50,794 bases of DNA from Mycolicibacter longobardus (GTDB lineage Bacteria; Actinomycetota; Actinomycetes; Mycobacteriales; Mycobacteriaceae): contig NZ_LQPG01000037.1 in assembly GCF_002102265.1 (NCBI RefSeq), positions 1 through 50,794 of the forward strand, in the 5' to 3' direction. The position numbers and the translations under genes are program-made. The notes under the pieces are model-generated. The model made no database searches, had not been told where the DNA came from, and was given only the letters and a program-made list of their open reading frames with translations. Shown piece after piece: positions 7,682-15,119 of this stretch (positions are counted from its first letter, which is position 1; every line of letters starts with the position of its first letter).

Positions 7682-7715
7682 CAGACGGGGAACCTCGTCC
7701 CCCTGTCCCCGTCTG
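7682..7715. terminator. Stem-loop after the primase-polymerase gene
   Basis: Perfect 10-bp arms (CAGACGGGGA at 7682-7691 and TCCCCGTCTG at 7706-7715) around a 14-nt loop, 12 bp beyond the primase stop. There is no U-tract, which is common for mycobacterial termination or RNA-end hairpins. It probably ends the leftward replication-gene transcript. Confidence 0.6.
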
Positions 7716-7726
7716 GCCAGCGGACA

Positions 7727-10045
7727 TCATCGGCCCTCCTTGAGGCGGAACCGATAGCCGTCATTGCCCTGGTACTCAATCGCATTCACTTCGACCGACC
7801 CCACCAGCCGCAGAGAATCAAGGGCAGGCTCAACGTATTTCCGGTCGTCGCTGCGGAAGCACTTCTTGATCTGGTTGAGGGTGCGGTCGTTTTCCAGCCG
7901 CAGCTTTCGGCATATCCCCTCGGCGACACGGGCAATAGCCTTCTCCCGCAGGACATCCGCCTTCACAGCTTCACGTTCAGCGTCCTGGAGTCCACGCGCA
8001 TGACTGGCCGCTTCCCGCTTGACCTTGAGCGCGGCCTGCACCTCGGCCCGTACCGTATTCGACACGCCCATCACCACGCCCGCCAAGTCCCAGTCCTCTT
8101 CTGTGACTTTGTCGGTGCGCCCATTCATCCACATCAGTCCGACCGCAACCTTCAAGCGTGCGAGGGTCGCGTGTGCGTCCAGCGCCTTGGTCTCGGGCAC
8201 TTCACCGCGCAGCTTCGCCCGCTGCTCTTGACGGATAGCCTCAACAACACTCGGTGGCAGACCCAGCACATGGAACTCGGCCTTGTTGGCGGGAGTATCG
8301 AGCCGGTACGTATCCAGTTTCAGCTTCACCGCGTCGTCGTCGCTGTCGGGGCTGGGAGTGGGCCATGCCGGAAGTGCTAGCGGCTCGGGTTCTTCGGGTG
8401 GTTCATCCGGCGCGTCGGCGTCGGTCGTCGGCAACCAGATGAACCGTTGCGGTGTCCCGCCGTCCGCATCCTGCAAAAGCGTGCCCCCACGGCCCGGCTG
8501 AACCCCGACGATCATCGTCATGCGGTAGCGGTGGGCCATGATCGCCACGGCCTTCTCAATGTTCGCCCACCCGAACCCCAACCGCTCACCCATCCACGCT
8601 TTACGTAGCTCGGGCATTAGCGTTGAACCGCTGCGGCCTGCGAGAGCGGCGAAGGTGTCAACCTCACCTGCCGTGAACATGACCGCGTTGCGCAGGTTGA
8701 TCTGGTCGGCCTTTTTCTTGTAGGCGTATTGCTTCGGGATTCCCTCGCCGCTGCCGGGGGTCGCTACATGCACATAGGTCTCACCGGCCACGAAATCCTC
8801 GGCCGCCGCTTCGGAGGTGTTCTTGCCGAACCCCGACCGCGCCACCAGTGCGACGAATAGATTCAGGCTTCCCTCGGATCCAATCGTCGGCGGTAATACG
8901 ACGTTGGGTGGGATGGTCGCTATCACCCTCGCCAGAACTGCCCCGAAGGTCGACCACGGACCCACGCAGCGTGCCCGCGCAAAGGTCCGCAGCCTCTCTA
9001 GCTCCGGCCGCGCCGACCAGAACGCCTCCAACTCGGCGTCGGTGGGTGATCCATCGTTGCGGTGTGCTCGGTCGGGGTCCGCGACAGCGACGGCCATTGC
9101 CCACTGGACGATGCGCCTGTACTCGGCACCCAGGGACGCAACCCGCTGCGGTTCGGTGTCGGGGTCGAAGTGTTCGGCGTAGACCCGGTGCAAGGTGCCG
9201 AACGCTTCGCGTGCCGGGTAGCAGCCGGCCATCGCCTCCGCGAACGCCCAGGGCGCAACGCTCACCAGGCTGTCGTGGCGGCTGGCGCCGTCTGCGATGC
9301 GCTGCCGTAGCTGGGTCACCTGGCCAGCGATGGTGTGTCGGCAGCCTTCCCGGCCGCACCCGTCGCCGGTATGGGTATCTAGGAACGCATCCATCTCCGC
9401 GTCGGTCAGCGGGTCGGCGTTCTCCCCGGCCTCGGTCAGGCACTCCCGCAATACGTCGGGCAGCGGGCCCAGCGGGCCAGTCCTGACCTGTCGGTAGTAG
9501 CCGCCTTTGGTGTCCGCGTCGGGGTGCGGTGTGGGTGCGGCGATGATGACGCCGTTCTTGCCCCGGAACTCTCCCGCGACCGTGAAAGCGCCCGCGCTGT
9601 TCCCGTACTCCTTGCCGTCGTCGGGCAACAGGAACATGTAGTGCCCGCGGTCACCGTCTCGCCGTGTTCCCTGTACCGCCCCGGCAGCGCGAAGGGCATC
9701 CGCGACACCTGATAGTCCATACCCGTCAATGCAGTTGAGGCTGTCCATGTCGAGGTCGAACACACCCGCGCCCGACCGGCCGCAGTGCAGCGCGATGCCA
9801 TAGTTGGGGTTTGCGGTCCACCACCGACGTATCTGTTCGGGGTCGCGGCTGGACTTCTCATGCCACTTGCCCTTCACGACGCTGCCGGGATTCTTGAGAT
9901 CGGCGGGATCAGTCGGAAGCACATACCAACCGGCCTCCGCATACATCAGCGCAGCTTTCAGCAACGACAGGCCGGCCACGTCAGGTAGGTGCAACTCGTT
10001 GTCCAGTAACGACTTTCGGCGGGACTTGTTTTCAGATAGACTCAC
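7727..10045 (-). CDS. Primase-polymerase/DUF3987-like replication protein
   Basis: 772 aa, likely the replication initiator of the element. The N-terminal AEP prim-pol domain (about 30-200) has metal-binding D97 and D99 in VFDLDMDS, H135 in RGHYMFLLP, and the GEFRGKNGVIIAAPTPHP strand. The central part (about 340-560) resembles the DUF3987/helicase ATPase found behind such primases: a P-loop-like ARSGFGKNTS (K408), and FTAGEVDTFAAL (E461) in the Walker B position. The P-loop has Asn409 where Ser/Thr is usual. The C-terminus is helical and charged, with a winged-helix-like end (KYVEPALDSLRLVGSVEV). It lies downstream of the excisionase-like gene and the hairpin region. Confidence 0.85.
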   Translation of the reverse strand: MSLSENKSRRKSLLDNELHLPDVAGLSLLKAALMYAEAGWYVLPTDPADLKNPGSVVKGKWHEKSSRDPEQIRRWWTANPNYGIALHCGRSGAGVFDLDMDSLNCIDGYGLSGVADALRAAGAVQGTRRDGDRGHYMFLLPDDGKEYGNSAGAFTVAGEFRGKNGVIIAAPTPHPDADTKGGYYRQVRTGPLGPLPDVLRECLTEAGENADPLTDAEMDAFLDTHTGDGCGREGCRHTIAGQVTQLRQRIADGASRHDSLVSVAPWAFAEAMAGCYPAREAFGTLHRVYAEHFDPDTEPQRVASLGAEYRRIVQWAMAVAVADPDRAHRNDGSPTDAELEAFWSARPELERLRTFARARCVGPWSTFGAVLARVIATIPPNVVLPPTIGSEGSLNLFVALVARSGFGKNTSEAAAEDFVAGETYVHVATPGSGEGIPKQYAYKKKADQINLRNAVMFTAGEVDTFAALAGRSGSTLMPELRKAWMGERLGFGWANIEKAVAIMAHRYRMTMIVGVQPGRGGTLLQDADGGTPQRFIWLPTTDADAPDEPPEEPEPLALPAWPTPSPDSDDDAVKLKLDTYRLDTPANKAEFHVLGLPPSVVEAIRQEQRAKLRGEVPETKALDAHATLARLKVAVGLMWMNGRTDKVTEEDWDLAGVVMGVSNTVRAEVQAALKVKREAASHARGLQDAEREAVKADVLREKAIARVAEGICRKLRLENDRTLNQIKKCFRSDDRKYVEPALDSLRLVGSVEVNAIEYQGNDGYRFRLKEGR

Positions 10046-10118
10046 TAGTTCTCCAGAGCTTGATCAGTCAGGTTCGTTGAAGACACCCCTAGCCGCCCGC
10101 CAAATCGGCTGGGGGTGT

Positions 10119-10352
10119 TCAACTGTTCATGCCAGTGTTCAATCGGTATCGTCCTGACTGGCGTCGCGATGCGATCCAGTTGAGCCCGTCCCGCTTGCTG
10201 AAGTAATTGCCTCGCCCGATCCGCGTCGGCAAGATTTCACGTCGCAGCACCGCATCTCTGATGCCGCGGCGAGTAACTGGCAAATCCTCTTCGTAGTACA
10301 GATATTCGTAGAGTTCCTGCTCGCTCAAGTTCGGGCGATCCGAGTCGTCCAT
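10119..10352 (-). CDS. AlpA/excisionase-type winged-helix protein
   Basis: 77 aa with an AGGAGAAG ribosome-binding site before ATG 10352. The sequence EQELYEYLYYEEDLPVTRRGIRDAVLRREILPTRIGRGNYFSKRDGLNWIASR fits a MerR/Xis-like fold: a recognition helix near RRGIRDAV, then a wing (IGRGNYFSKRD). Such proteins switch on the excision or replication genes of small islands. It lies 73 bp upstream of the primase-polymerase gene on the same strand and just downstream of the long hairpin, so it is probably the first gene of the replication transcript. Confidence 0.75.
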   Translation of the reverse strand: MDDSDRPNLSEQELYEYLYYEEDLPVTRRGIRDAVLRREILPTRIGRGNYFSKRDGLNWIASRRQSGRYRLNTGMNS

Positions 10353-10365
10353 CGGTTGCTTCTCC

Positions 10366-10387
10366 TAGACATGTTGCTTAGACAACA
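10366..10387 (-). promoter_or_regulatory. Operator-like repeats upstream of the excisionase-type gene
   Basis: On the minus strand TGTCTA occurs twice, 13 bp apart, just upstream of the ribosome-binding site, and TGTTG...CAACA (10372-10387) is an inverted repeat overlapping them. The spacing suggests a regulator-binding site. No clear -10/-35 pair was assigned. Confidence 0.4.
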
Positions 10388-10390
10388 AAA

Positions 10391-10454
10391 ACTGGCGCGC
10401 GTCGAAGGTGGACCCTCTGAAGCCTGTGAGGGTCTGCCTTCGACGCACGCCAGT
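10391..10454. other. 27-bp-arm hairpin, candidate replication origin
   Basis: Arms 10391-10417 and 10428-10454 pair at all but about three positions around a 10-nt loop. It lies immediately upstream of the excisionase and primase-polymerase genes, where small self-replicating elements keep their origin. There is no T-tract on either side, so an intrinsic terminator is less likely. The origin role is inferred. Confidence 0.6.
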
Positions 10455-10712
10455 ACAAGTCGGTTTAGCGCGTCGCTAGGGGTTCCGTAGAACGCTGTCT
10501 GTCGGTTCTATGTGTCCCCGTCGAAACGGTATTCGGTTATCCCGCAAGCGTACCCGATCCGTCGCCGAGCCGCCGATCTCTCGCCCCCAAACGCCTTCCG
10601 GCCGCCCGGAGCGGCGCCCACTGGATGTGCCAATGACGCCGCAAGGAGGATCGTCCCCCTGTCAGCAGGTGAGGCCCGAGAGATGTGACCGGCCACGACT
10701 GCCGGATCTACA

Positions 10713-11981
10713 TCACGGCTGTGCGCCCGCGCCGCCCTTGCCTCCGACGCCGGGTGTGTTGCCAACGTGTAGGCCGCCTTCAAGGCCGGCACCACCAGCG
10801 CGACCCCCGGAGCTGCCGCCGTCGCCCCCAGCCCCGCCATCGCCAGCTGGGCCGCCCTCGCCTGACCAGCTACTACTACCGCTACCCCCGGTGCCCCCGG
10901 CACCACCATTGCCGCCAGCACCGCGTGCCGTTGCGTCACCGCCACCTCCGCCAATGCCACCATCGCCCGCCGCGCCGCTCTGGAAAGAGGCGGTTCCCCC
11001 GGTACCACCGGTACCGCCGCTCCCGCCGTTGCCGCTCAGACCGATACCAGTTCCACCGGCACCTCCATTGCCACCGGCTCCACCAACACCGCCAACGCCA
11101 CTACTGCCGCCGGTACCACCGGTACCGCCGCTCCCGCCGTTGCCGACGAACGAGCCCCCGGCACCGCCAGTGCCACCCGTCCCACCGTTTCCGCCACTAC
11201 CGACGAAGCCAAGTAAGTCGAAGATTGCGGGGTTTCCGCCCGTGCCACCAACACCACCGCTACCACCACTACCGAAAAGACCCGCGCTACCACCGGCACC
11301 ACCATTGCCGCCGAGACCACCGACCCCTCCGCCGATTGACGGGGCGGTCGCGCCGATCCCGCCGGTGCCGCCATCACCACCGTTGCCGAACAGCCAGCCG
11401 CCAGCGCCGCCCGTACCGCCAGCAGTGGCCAGGTAGCTGGCCGCTTCACCGTCGGTGTCGCCAGCTATTTCCTGGAGATAGCCGTCGCCGCCGCGACCGC
11501 CATTGCCGAGCATCCCGGCCGAGCCACCCGTAGTGCCGGCTGCGCCGTCGCCGCCGTCGCCGAACCACCAACCGCCGTGTTGAGCCACGGTGCCGCCGAT
11601 GATCTGACCCGACTCGTCGGTAATCACCGTCGAGTCGGCGCCATCGCAGATCAGCCCGCAGCGGTTGTCAAAGGCGAACCATGCGTTGATCGGGTTCAGC
11701 CACCACAAGTTGTCGTTGATGAAGTCATCGAGACGGCCATGGAAGCCACCCATCCCGTTAGCGCCGACCCAAAACAGATCAAACGTCTCCGCCAGATTGG
11801 GTGAGGCACCGACCGCGACACCCGGATCGATGAAGCTGAAGCTGTCGAGCAGGTCATCGACATCGGCAACCGCGATGGGCTGAGCAGCCGGCGCCAACAA
11901 TCCGAAAGCCGCGAATGCCCCCGCCGCACCGGCGGCGACAACCACCCGGCCAATCGCGCGTGTACTTGTCCGACGCCCCAT
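10713..11981 (-). CDS. PGRS repeat protein with Sec signal, no PE domain
   Basis: 422 aa. A signal peptide (RRTSTRAIGRVVVAAGAAGAFAAFGLLAPAAQPIAVA, about residues 3-39) is followed by a unique domain to about residue 120, including the LWWLNPINAWFAFDNRCGLICDGAD segment with two cysteines. The rest is about 300 residues of GGxGG-type PGRS repeats ending GGKGGAGAQP. PE_PGRS proteins carry the same repeat behind a PE domain, but here the export signal is Sec-like. It is inside the integrated element next to attR, and a second protein of the same design (12771-13511) lies just outside attR. No function can be inferred beyond likely cell-surface or secreted localisation. Confidence 0.85.
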   Translation of the reverse strand: MGRRTSTRAIGRVVVAAGAAGAFAAFGLLAPAAQPIAVADVDDLLDSFSFIDPGVAVGASPNLAETFDLFWVGANGMGGFHGRLDDFINDNLWWLNPINAWFAFDNRCGLICDGADSTVITDESGQIIGGTVAQHGGWWFGDGGDGAAGTTGGSAGMLGNGGRGGDGYLQEIAGDTDGEAASYLATAGGTGGAGGWLFGNGGDGGTGGIGATAPSIGGGVGGLGGNGGAGGSAGLFGSGGSGGVGGTGGNPAIFDLLGFVGSGGNGGTGGTGGAGGSFVGNGGSGGTGGTGGSSGVGGVGGAGGNGGAGGTGIGLSGNGGSGGTGGTGGTASFQSGAAGDGGIGGGGGDATARGAGGNGGAGGTGGSGSSSWSGEGGPAGDGGAGGDGGSSGGRAGGAGLEGGLHVGNTPGVGGKGGAGAQP

Positions 11982-12320
11982 CTGATTGCCTCCTGACTCA
12001 GCGCAGCCTGATCAAAACCTAAACGATAGCTGAACGGATTGCAGCGTCTCCTGGTTTGCGGCAAGAAGTAATGCCTCGCTGACGGCACCCTGACTGCCAC
12101 GCGCAAGCTCGCGCCTGTCGCCAAAGCCCACATGGGCGCCGGGGCGTGTGGGTTCCACGGTCCCTTATCGGTCCCTCGTACCCAGTCGAACTGCGCCCGT
12201 ACCGGAGCCGTACCCCAGCCGTATGCCAAACGTACTAAAAACGCTGGTAGACCTGCAATTTAGATCAGCGAGAACGCCGTCTAGCTGGGCCTATCCGAAC
12301 CTGTGTTCGGCCATGGAAAT
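11982..12320. other. Noncoding right end of the element
   Basis: No convincing gene is present. The region holds the upstream sequence of the PGRS gene and the right arm-site copy (12159-12179), and leads into attR. Short open frames here lack ribosome-binding sites and coding composition. Confidence 0.6.
12159..12179 (+). other. Right-end putative integrase arm site
   Basis: Tandem GGTCCCTT-type half sites, 19 of 21 identical to 2070-2090 and in the same orientation, 141 bp inside attR. They are probably bound by the N-terminal domain of the integrase. Confidence 0.6.
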
Positions 12321-12367
12321 AGCTTCCCAAGCTGAATACGCGGGTTCGATTCCCGTCATCGGCTCCA
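12321..12367 (+). repeat. attR: partial tRNA-Gly copy
   Basis: Exact 47-bp copy of 1975-2021. It lacks the acceptor 5' strand and D-arm, so it is not a functional tRNA. It marks the right boundary of the integrated element. Confidence 0.95.
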
Positions 12368-12391
12368 TGTGATGTCGCAAGACATCGGAAT

Positions 12392-12428
12392 AGCTCTGAA
12401 CCCTCGTTGGTGGATTCAGGGCTTTTTT
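12392..12428 (+). terminator. Stranded tRNA-Gly intrinsic terminator
   Basis: AGCTCTGAA pairs with TTCAGGGCT (9 bp, one G-T) around a short loop and is followed directly by a run of T residues at 12423-12428. It lies 25 bp after attR, so it is most simply the original terminator of tRNA-Gly, displaced 10.3 kb by the insertion. Confidence 0.85.
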
Positions 12429-12660
12429 CGTGGGCGCCTCGGCTGAGGATCGCCGGCCGGCGAGGTAGGCCGCGGGCGCCTCATAGCTGAGATGACGTTG
12501 AGCCCGGTAGGTGGAACCTTCCGCGCTGGCACTAGCAATGATCTCCCGTCAGCGACCCGCCAGAATCGATCTAATAGTGGGTTAATCCGACCTCTAATGC
12601 ACCAGTAGTCATTGCTTGCCGCGCGATATCAAGAAAATCGGGTGGCAATATGAGGTTTCA

Positions 12661-12689
12661 TTGACAAGAAGTTCGTCCGGTCGTACCTT
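12661..12689 (+). promoter_or_regulatory. Sigma-70-like promoter of the chromosomal PGRS gene
   Basis: TTGACA (12661-12666), a 17-bp spacer, then TACCTT (12684-12689). The sequence is locally A/T-rich. The gene start is 82 bp downstream, preceded by AAGGAAGGGAAA. Confidence 0.6.
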
Positions 12690-12770
12690 AGAGAAAACTT
12701 AGTGTCGGGTCTCCGGCATGCTCCAGAAGATCGACCGGATCTGGGGCAGGTAAGGAAGGGAAACGGGGGC

Positions 12771-13511
12771 ATGGCGAGCCGGGGGAGCATCGGTAAGGGC
12801 ACTGCGCAGCTGCGGTCGCGCCGGCAGGATCGCGCGGTGGGGGCCGCGGCGTCGGTGGCGGCGTTCCTGGCGTTCGGCGTGATGCCGTTGACCCCCGCAC
12901 CGGCGGCCCAGGCCGACGAGTTCGACTGGATCGTGGACCTGTTCGACGTGTCGACCTGGGGCCCGGCTGACGACGGCGGCGCTTCAGACGCCGTGAACTG
13001 GTTGGACCCGGCCGCTTGGGGCCTGGACAGTCTGCCGGGTGGCGCGGTGTCGACGTGGGACGCTCTCGACCTCAACGACTTGGTTGAGACGTGGATCTAC
13101 CAGCCGTTGCACACGATGATCCAGGACGTGATGCAGCACGACTTTTGGATAGTCGTCCGCGCCCTACTCGACCAGTGGTTCGGCAACGGGGAAATGCTGA
13201 TCGGCAATGGCTACGTCGGTATGACCGGCGGCACGTTGGAGCAGGCCGCCGGCGGGCCCGGCGGGTTGTGGTTCGGTGACGGCGGGGCCGGCGGCACCTC
13301 GATCGACGGTGTCGGCGGTGCAGGTGGCGCGGCGTACTTCGGTAATGGTGGTGCCGGTGGCAACGGTGTCGACGGCGGTTCCGGTGGCGCCGGTGGCAGT
13401 GTCGCCTACGTCGGCATTGGTGGTGCCGGCGGCGCCGGTCAACCCGGCGGAGCCGGTGGTGCCGGCGGTCAGTACTTCGGAAGCGACGGTAACGCCGGCG
13501 CGACCTGGTAG
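12771..13511 (+). CDS. PGRS repeat protein with Sec signal (chromosomal)
   Basis: 246 aa from ATG 12771. The signal peptide ends near AAQADE (about residue 45) after a basic N-terminus (RSRRQDRA). A unique Trp/Asp-rich domain (DEFDWIVDLFDVSTWGP ... DFWIVVRALLDQWFGNGEM, residues 46-140) is followed by a short PGRS tail of GGAGGxG repeats. No PE domain is present. The architecture is the same as the element-borne PGRS protein 0.8 kb to the left on the other strand, but the unique domains are not closely similar. The upstream region carries a good promoter. It is probably secreted or surface-exposed; the function is unknown. Confidence 0.85.
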   Translation: MASRGSIGKGTAQLRSRRQDRAVGAAASVAAFLAFGVMPLTPAPAAQADEFDWIVDLFDVSTWGPADDGGASDAVNWLDPAAWGLDSLPGGAVSTWDALDLNDLVETWIYQPLHTMIQDVMQHDFWIVVRALLDQWFGNGEMLIGNGYVGMTGGTLEQAAGGPGGLWFGDGGAGGTSIDGVGGAGGAAYFGNGGAGGNGVDGGSGGAGGSVAYVGIGGAGGAGQPGGAGGAGGQYFGSDGNAGATW

Positions 13512-13617
13512 TCCTCGCGGTGGTAGCGGGCGACCAGTCGGTCAGAGCGCGTGTCATCGGCTCCGCCAAAGTCGCGCAATGACGCGACCAGCGCAGGACC
13601 CGACGCCACGGCTCCGA

Positions 13618-14349
13618 TCAGACGGATTTCGTCGGCCCGACGTAGGACAGCACCACGTCGGACTCGTCGGTCACGCGAGTCAACACCGCGTAGGAGCGGA
13701 TGTACGACTCACCGACGCAGCCGTCGATCTTGACGTGGAAGTCGCTGATCATGACCCACGGGTGGGCCCCCCTGAACTCCTTCTGGTGCACCGGCACGAT
13801 GAACACCAGGCCGGGCTTGAGCCCGACGGTGACCACGCCGGTGATCGGGGTGGCCGTACCCGGGAGCAACTGGAACGGCGCAGCCGGCCCCGGCGGCACC
13901 GGCAGCATCGCGCCCAACGCCGGGATCGTACCGACCGAACCGGATATCGTGACACCGTTGGCGGTGCTCTGGTCGATCCCGCAGCCGATCTGGAACCCCG
14001 CCTCCAGCACCCCCTCTGGAGTTTCACCTGCCGGTCCCACCAACTCGGCGAAGTAGGTTCCGCTCGCCTCGTATTCGCGAGACGAGATCGCGGTGGTCAG
14101 CGGTGGCACCGGAATCTGGGTCTCGTCCTGGGTGCCGACGACCAGCGTCCACCCATCGGGGCTTCGGACCGTGGCGGGAGGGTTGGCGAATCCCGACTTG
14201 GTGATCACGGCGGTATCGGCAACCGGCTCGGCAGGTGGTTCGGTAACCGGCTCGGCAGGTGGTTCGGCGACCGCCGGGGGTATCACCAGACAGACCATGC
14301 AGGTCATCAGCGTTATCACGCGACGTAGACCGCTGGTGATCGGCACCAT
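13618..14349 (-). CDS. MspA-family outer-membrane porin-like protein
   Basis: 243 aa from ATG 14349; the frame is open upstream without a good start. The signal peptide (RRVITLMTCMVCLVIPPAVAEP) is followed by a Pro/Glu repeat linker (PAEPVTEPPAEPVAD). The MspA core then begins with DGWTLVVGTQDE and continues with the hallmarks YFAELVGPAGETPEGVLEAG, FQIGCGID, GTVTVGLKPG-like strands and FHVKIDGCVGESYIRSYAVL. Two conserved cysteines (GCGID and DGCVG) could pair. The family forms octameric pores in the mycomembrane; this branch differs from MspA itself, so pore activity is inferred. The linker before the porin domain is an addition. Confidence 0.88.
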   Translation of the reverse strand: MVPITSGLRRVITLMTCMVCLVIPPAVAEPPAEPVTEPPAEPVADTAVITKSGFANPPATVRSPDGWTLVVGTQDETQIPVPPLTTAISSREYEASGTYFAELVGPAGETPEGVLEAGFQIGCGIDQSTANGVTISGSVGTIPALGAMLPVPPGPAAPFQLLPGTATPITGVVTVGLKPGLVFIVPVHQKEFRGAHPWVMISDFHVKIDGCVGESYIRSYAVLTRVTDESDVVLSYVGPTKSV

Positions 14350-14521
14350 GGCAAACACGCTAGGGCGACTCGCGAGCGAACTCGGATTTCGTCGATGACG
14401 TCGACAGACATCGTTGCGCCGTTGTGATTGCTCCGAAATACTGCACCGTGGTTCGGGTCGGCAACCGACGGTATCCTGGGCTTTACGCCGATTGTCGATG
14501 ACGAGTCCACGGGAGGCGACG

Positions 14522-14815
14522 ATGCGACAACGACTCGCCCCTACAGTGGTGGCCGGAGCGATAGGTGTGCTTGTCGCGTTGGCGGGCGCAGTGCCTGCAA
14601 ACGCCGATCCCTCTGACCCGGGCCCTCTTCCGGATCCGCCACCGCTGATCGAGGACTTCGTTACGGCACAGATTCCGGCAATCCACCAGCCGGGCAATCA
14701 GACTTCGCAATCCAATGTCCAGGGCGGCAACGTGATCCGGGGCGGCATCGGGATGTTCTGCCAGAACCCGGGCATCGAATGCCGCCCGCCCGGCCGGTCG
14801 CGCCATCACGAGTAG
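14522..14815 (+). CDS. Small secreted protein, unknown
   Basis: 97 aa with GGGAGGCG before ATG 14522. The signal peptide (RLAPTVVAGAIGVLVALAGAVPANA) is cleaved near residue 27. The mature part is a short Pro-rich start (DPSDPGPLPDPPPLIEDF) and a C-terminus with two cysteines (MFCQNPGIECRPPG). It is divergent from the MspA-family gene and converges with a second small secreted protein, overlapping it by 10 bp. Many such small Cys-pair exported proteins occur in mycobacteria without known function. Confidence 0.8.
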   Translation: MRQRLAPTVVAGAIGVLVALAGAVPANADPSDPGPLPDPPPLIEDFVTAQIPAIHQPGNQTSQSNVQGGNVIRGGIGMFCQNPGIECRPPGRSRHHE

Positions 14816-15057
14816 GTCGTCACCTGCCGGCATTGCCGGGTGACAACGTCGCATTGGACAGGATTGGTGGTCCAACCACCGTAGGTGCCGGGTGTGTTCC
14901 AGGTCGGCATGAGGGGGCCGTGATAGGGCGGGGTGCCTTCGCAGTTCCAGTCCCCTTGGAACAGGCATCGCGGCGCGGCTTGGGCGGGGGCTGCGGCGAG
15001 TCCCGCGACGCCGAAGACGGCGCAGACGGCCACTGCCAGTGTGCTGATCCGAGTCAC
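14806..15057 (-). CDS. Small secreted cysteine-containing protein, unknown
   Basis: 83 aa if started at GTG 15057 (VTRISTLAVAVCAVFGVAGLAAAPAQA); an ATG at 15111 gives 101 aa but would place extra basic residues before the signal peptide and nearly touch the divergent gene start. The mature protein has cysteines in PRCLFQGDWNCEG and VQCDVVTRQCRQV, which could form two disulfides. It converges with the preceding secreted protein. The function is unknown. Confidence 0.75.
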   Translation of the reverse strand: MTRISTLAVAVCAVFGVAGLAAAPAQAAPRCLFQGDWNCEGTPPYHGPLMPTWNTPGTYGGWTTNPVQCDVVTRQCRQVTTYS

Positions 15058-15119
15058 CTTGCCGACGCTACGCGTGGCCAGTGACAGTTTCCGGGCCAAC
15101 GCACAGCACAATCACCGGT

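Larger units (their letters stand above)
1975..12367. mobile_element. 10.4-kb integrative element in tRNA-Gly (phage-satellite-like or integrative-plasmid-like)
   Basis: It is bounded by 47-bp direct repeats of the tRNA-Gly 3' end. It encodes a tyrosine integrase, serine recombinase, excisionase-like HTH, primase-polymerase/ATPase protein, HGG zinc-finger protein and cargo at both ends. Most core genes read leftward from a hairpin region at 10.4 kb toward the integrase. No capsid, portal, tail, relaxase or T4SS genes are present, so it is not a complete prophage or ICE. The set resembles small self-replicating islands or satellites. The original tRNA terminator is now stranded next to attR. 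Confidence 0.9.

Noticed and set aside
10391..10454. Intrinsic terminator
   Set aside because: The stem is strong, but no T-tract follows on either strand and no gene ends next to it; an origin or regulatory role fits better.
10713..11500. Regular short repeats that could be taken for a CRISPR array
   Set aside because: They are GGxGG codons of a PGRS protein. There is no constant repeat plus unique spacer structure and no cas gene in the window.
12321..12367. Second tRNA-Gly gene
   Set aside because: Only the 3' 47 bases are present; the acceptor 5' strand and D-arm are missing, so it is an att repeat.
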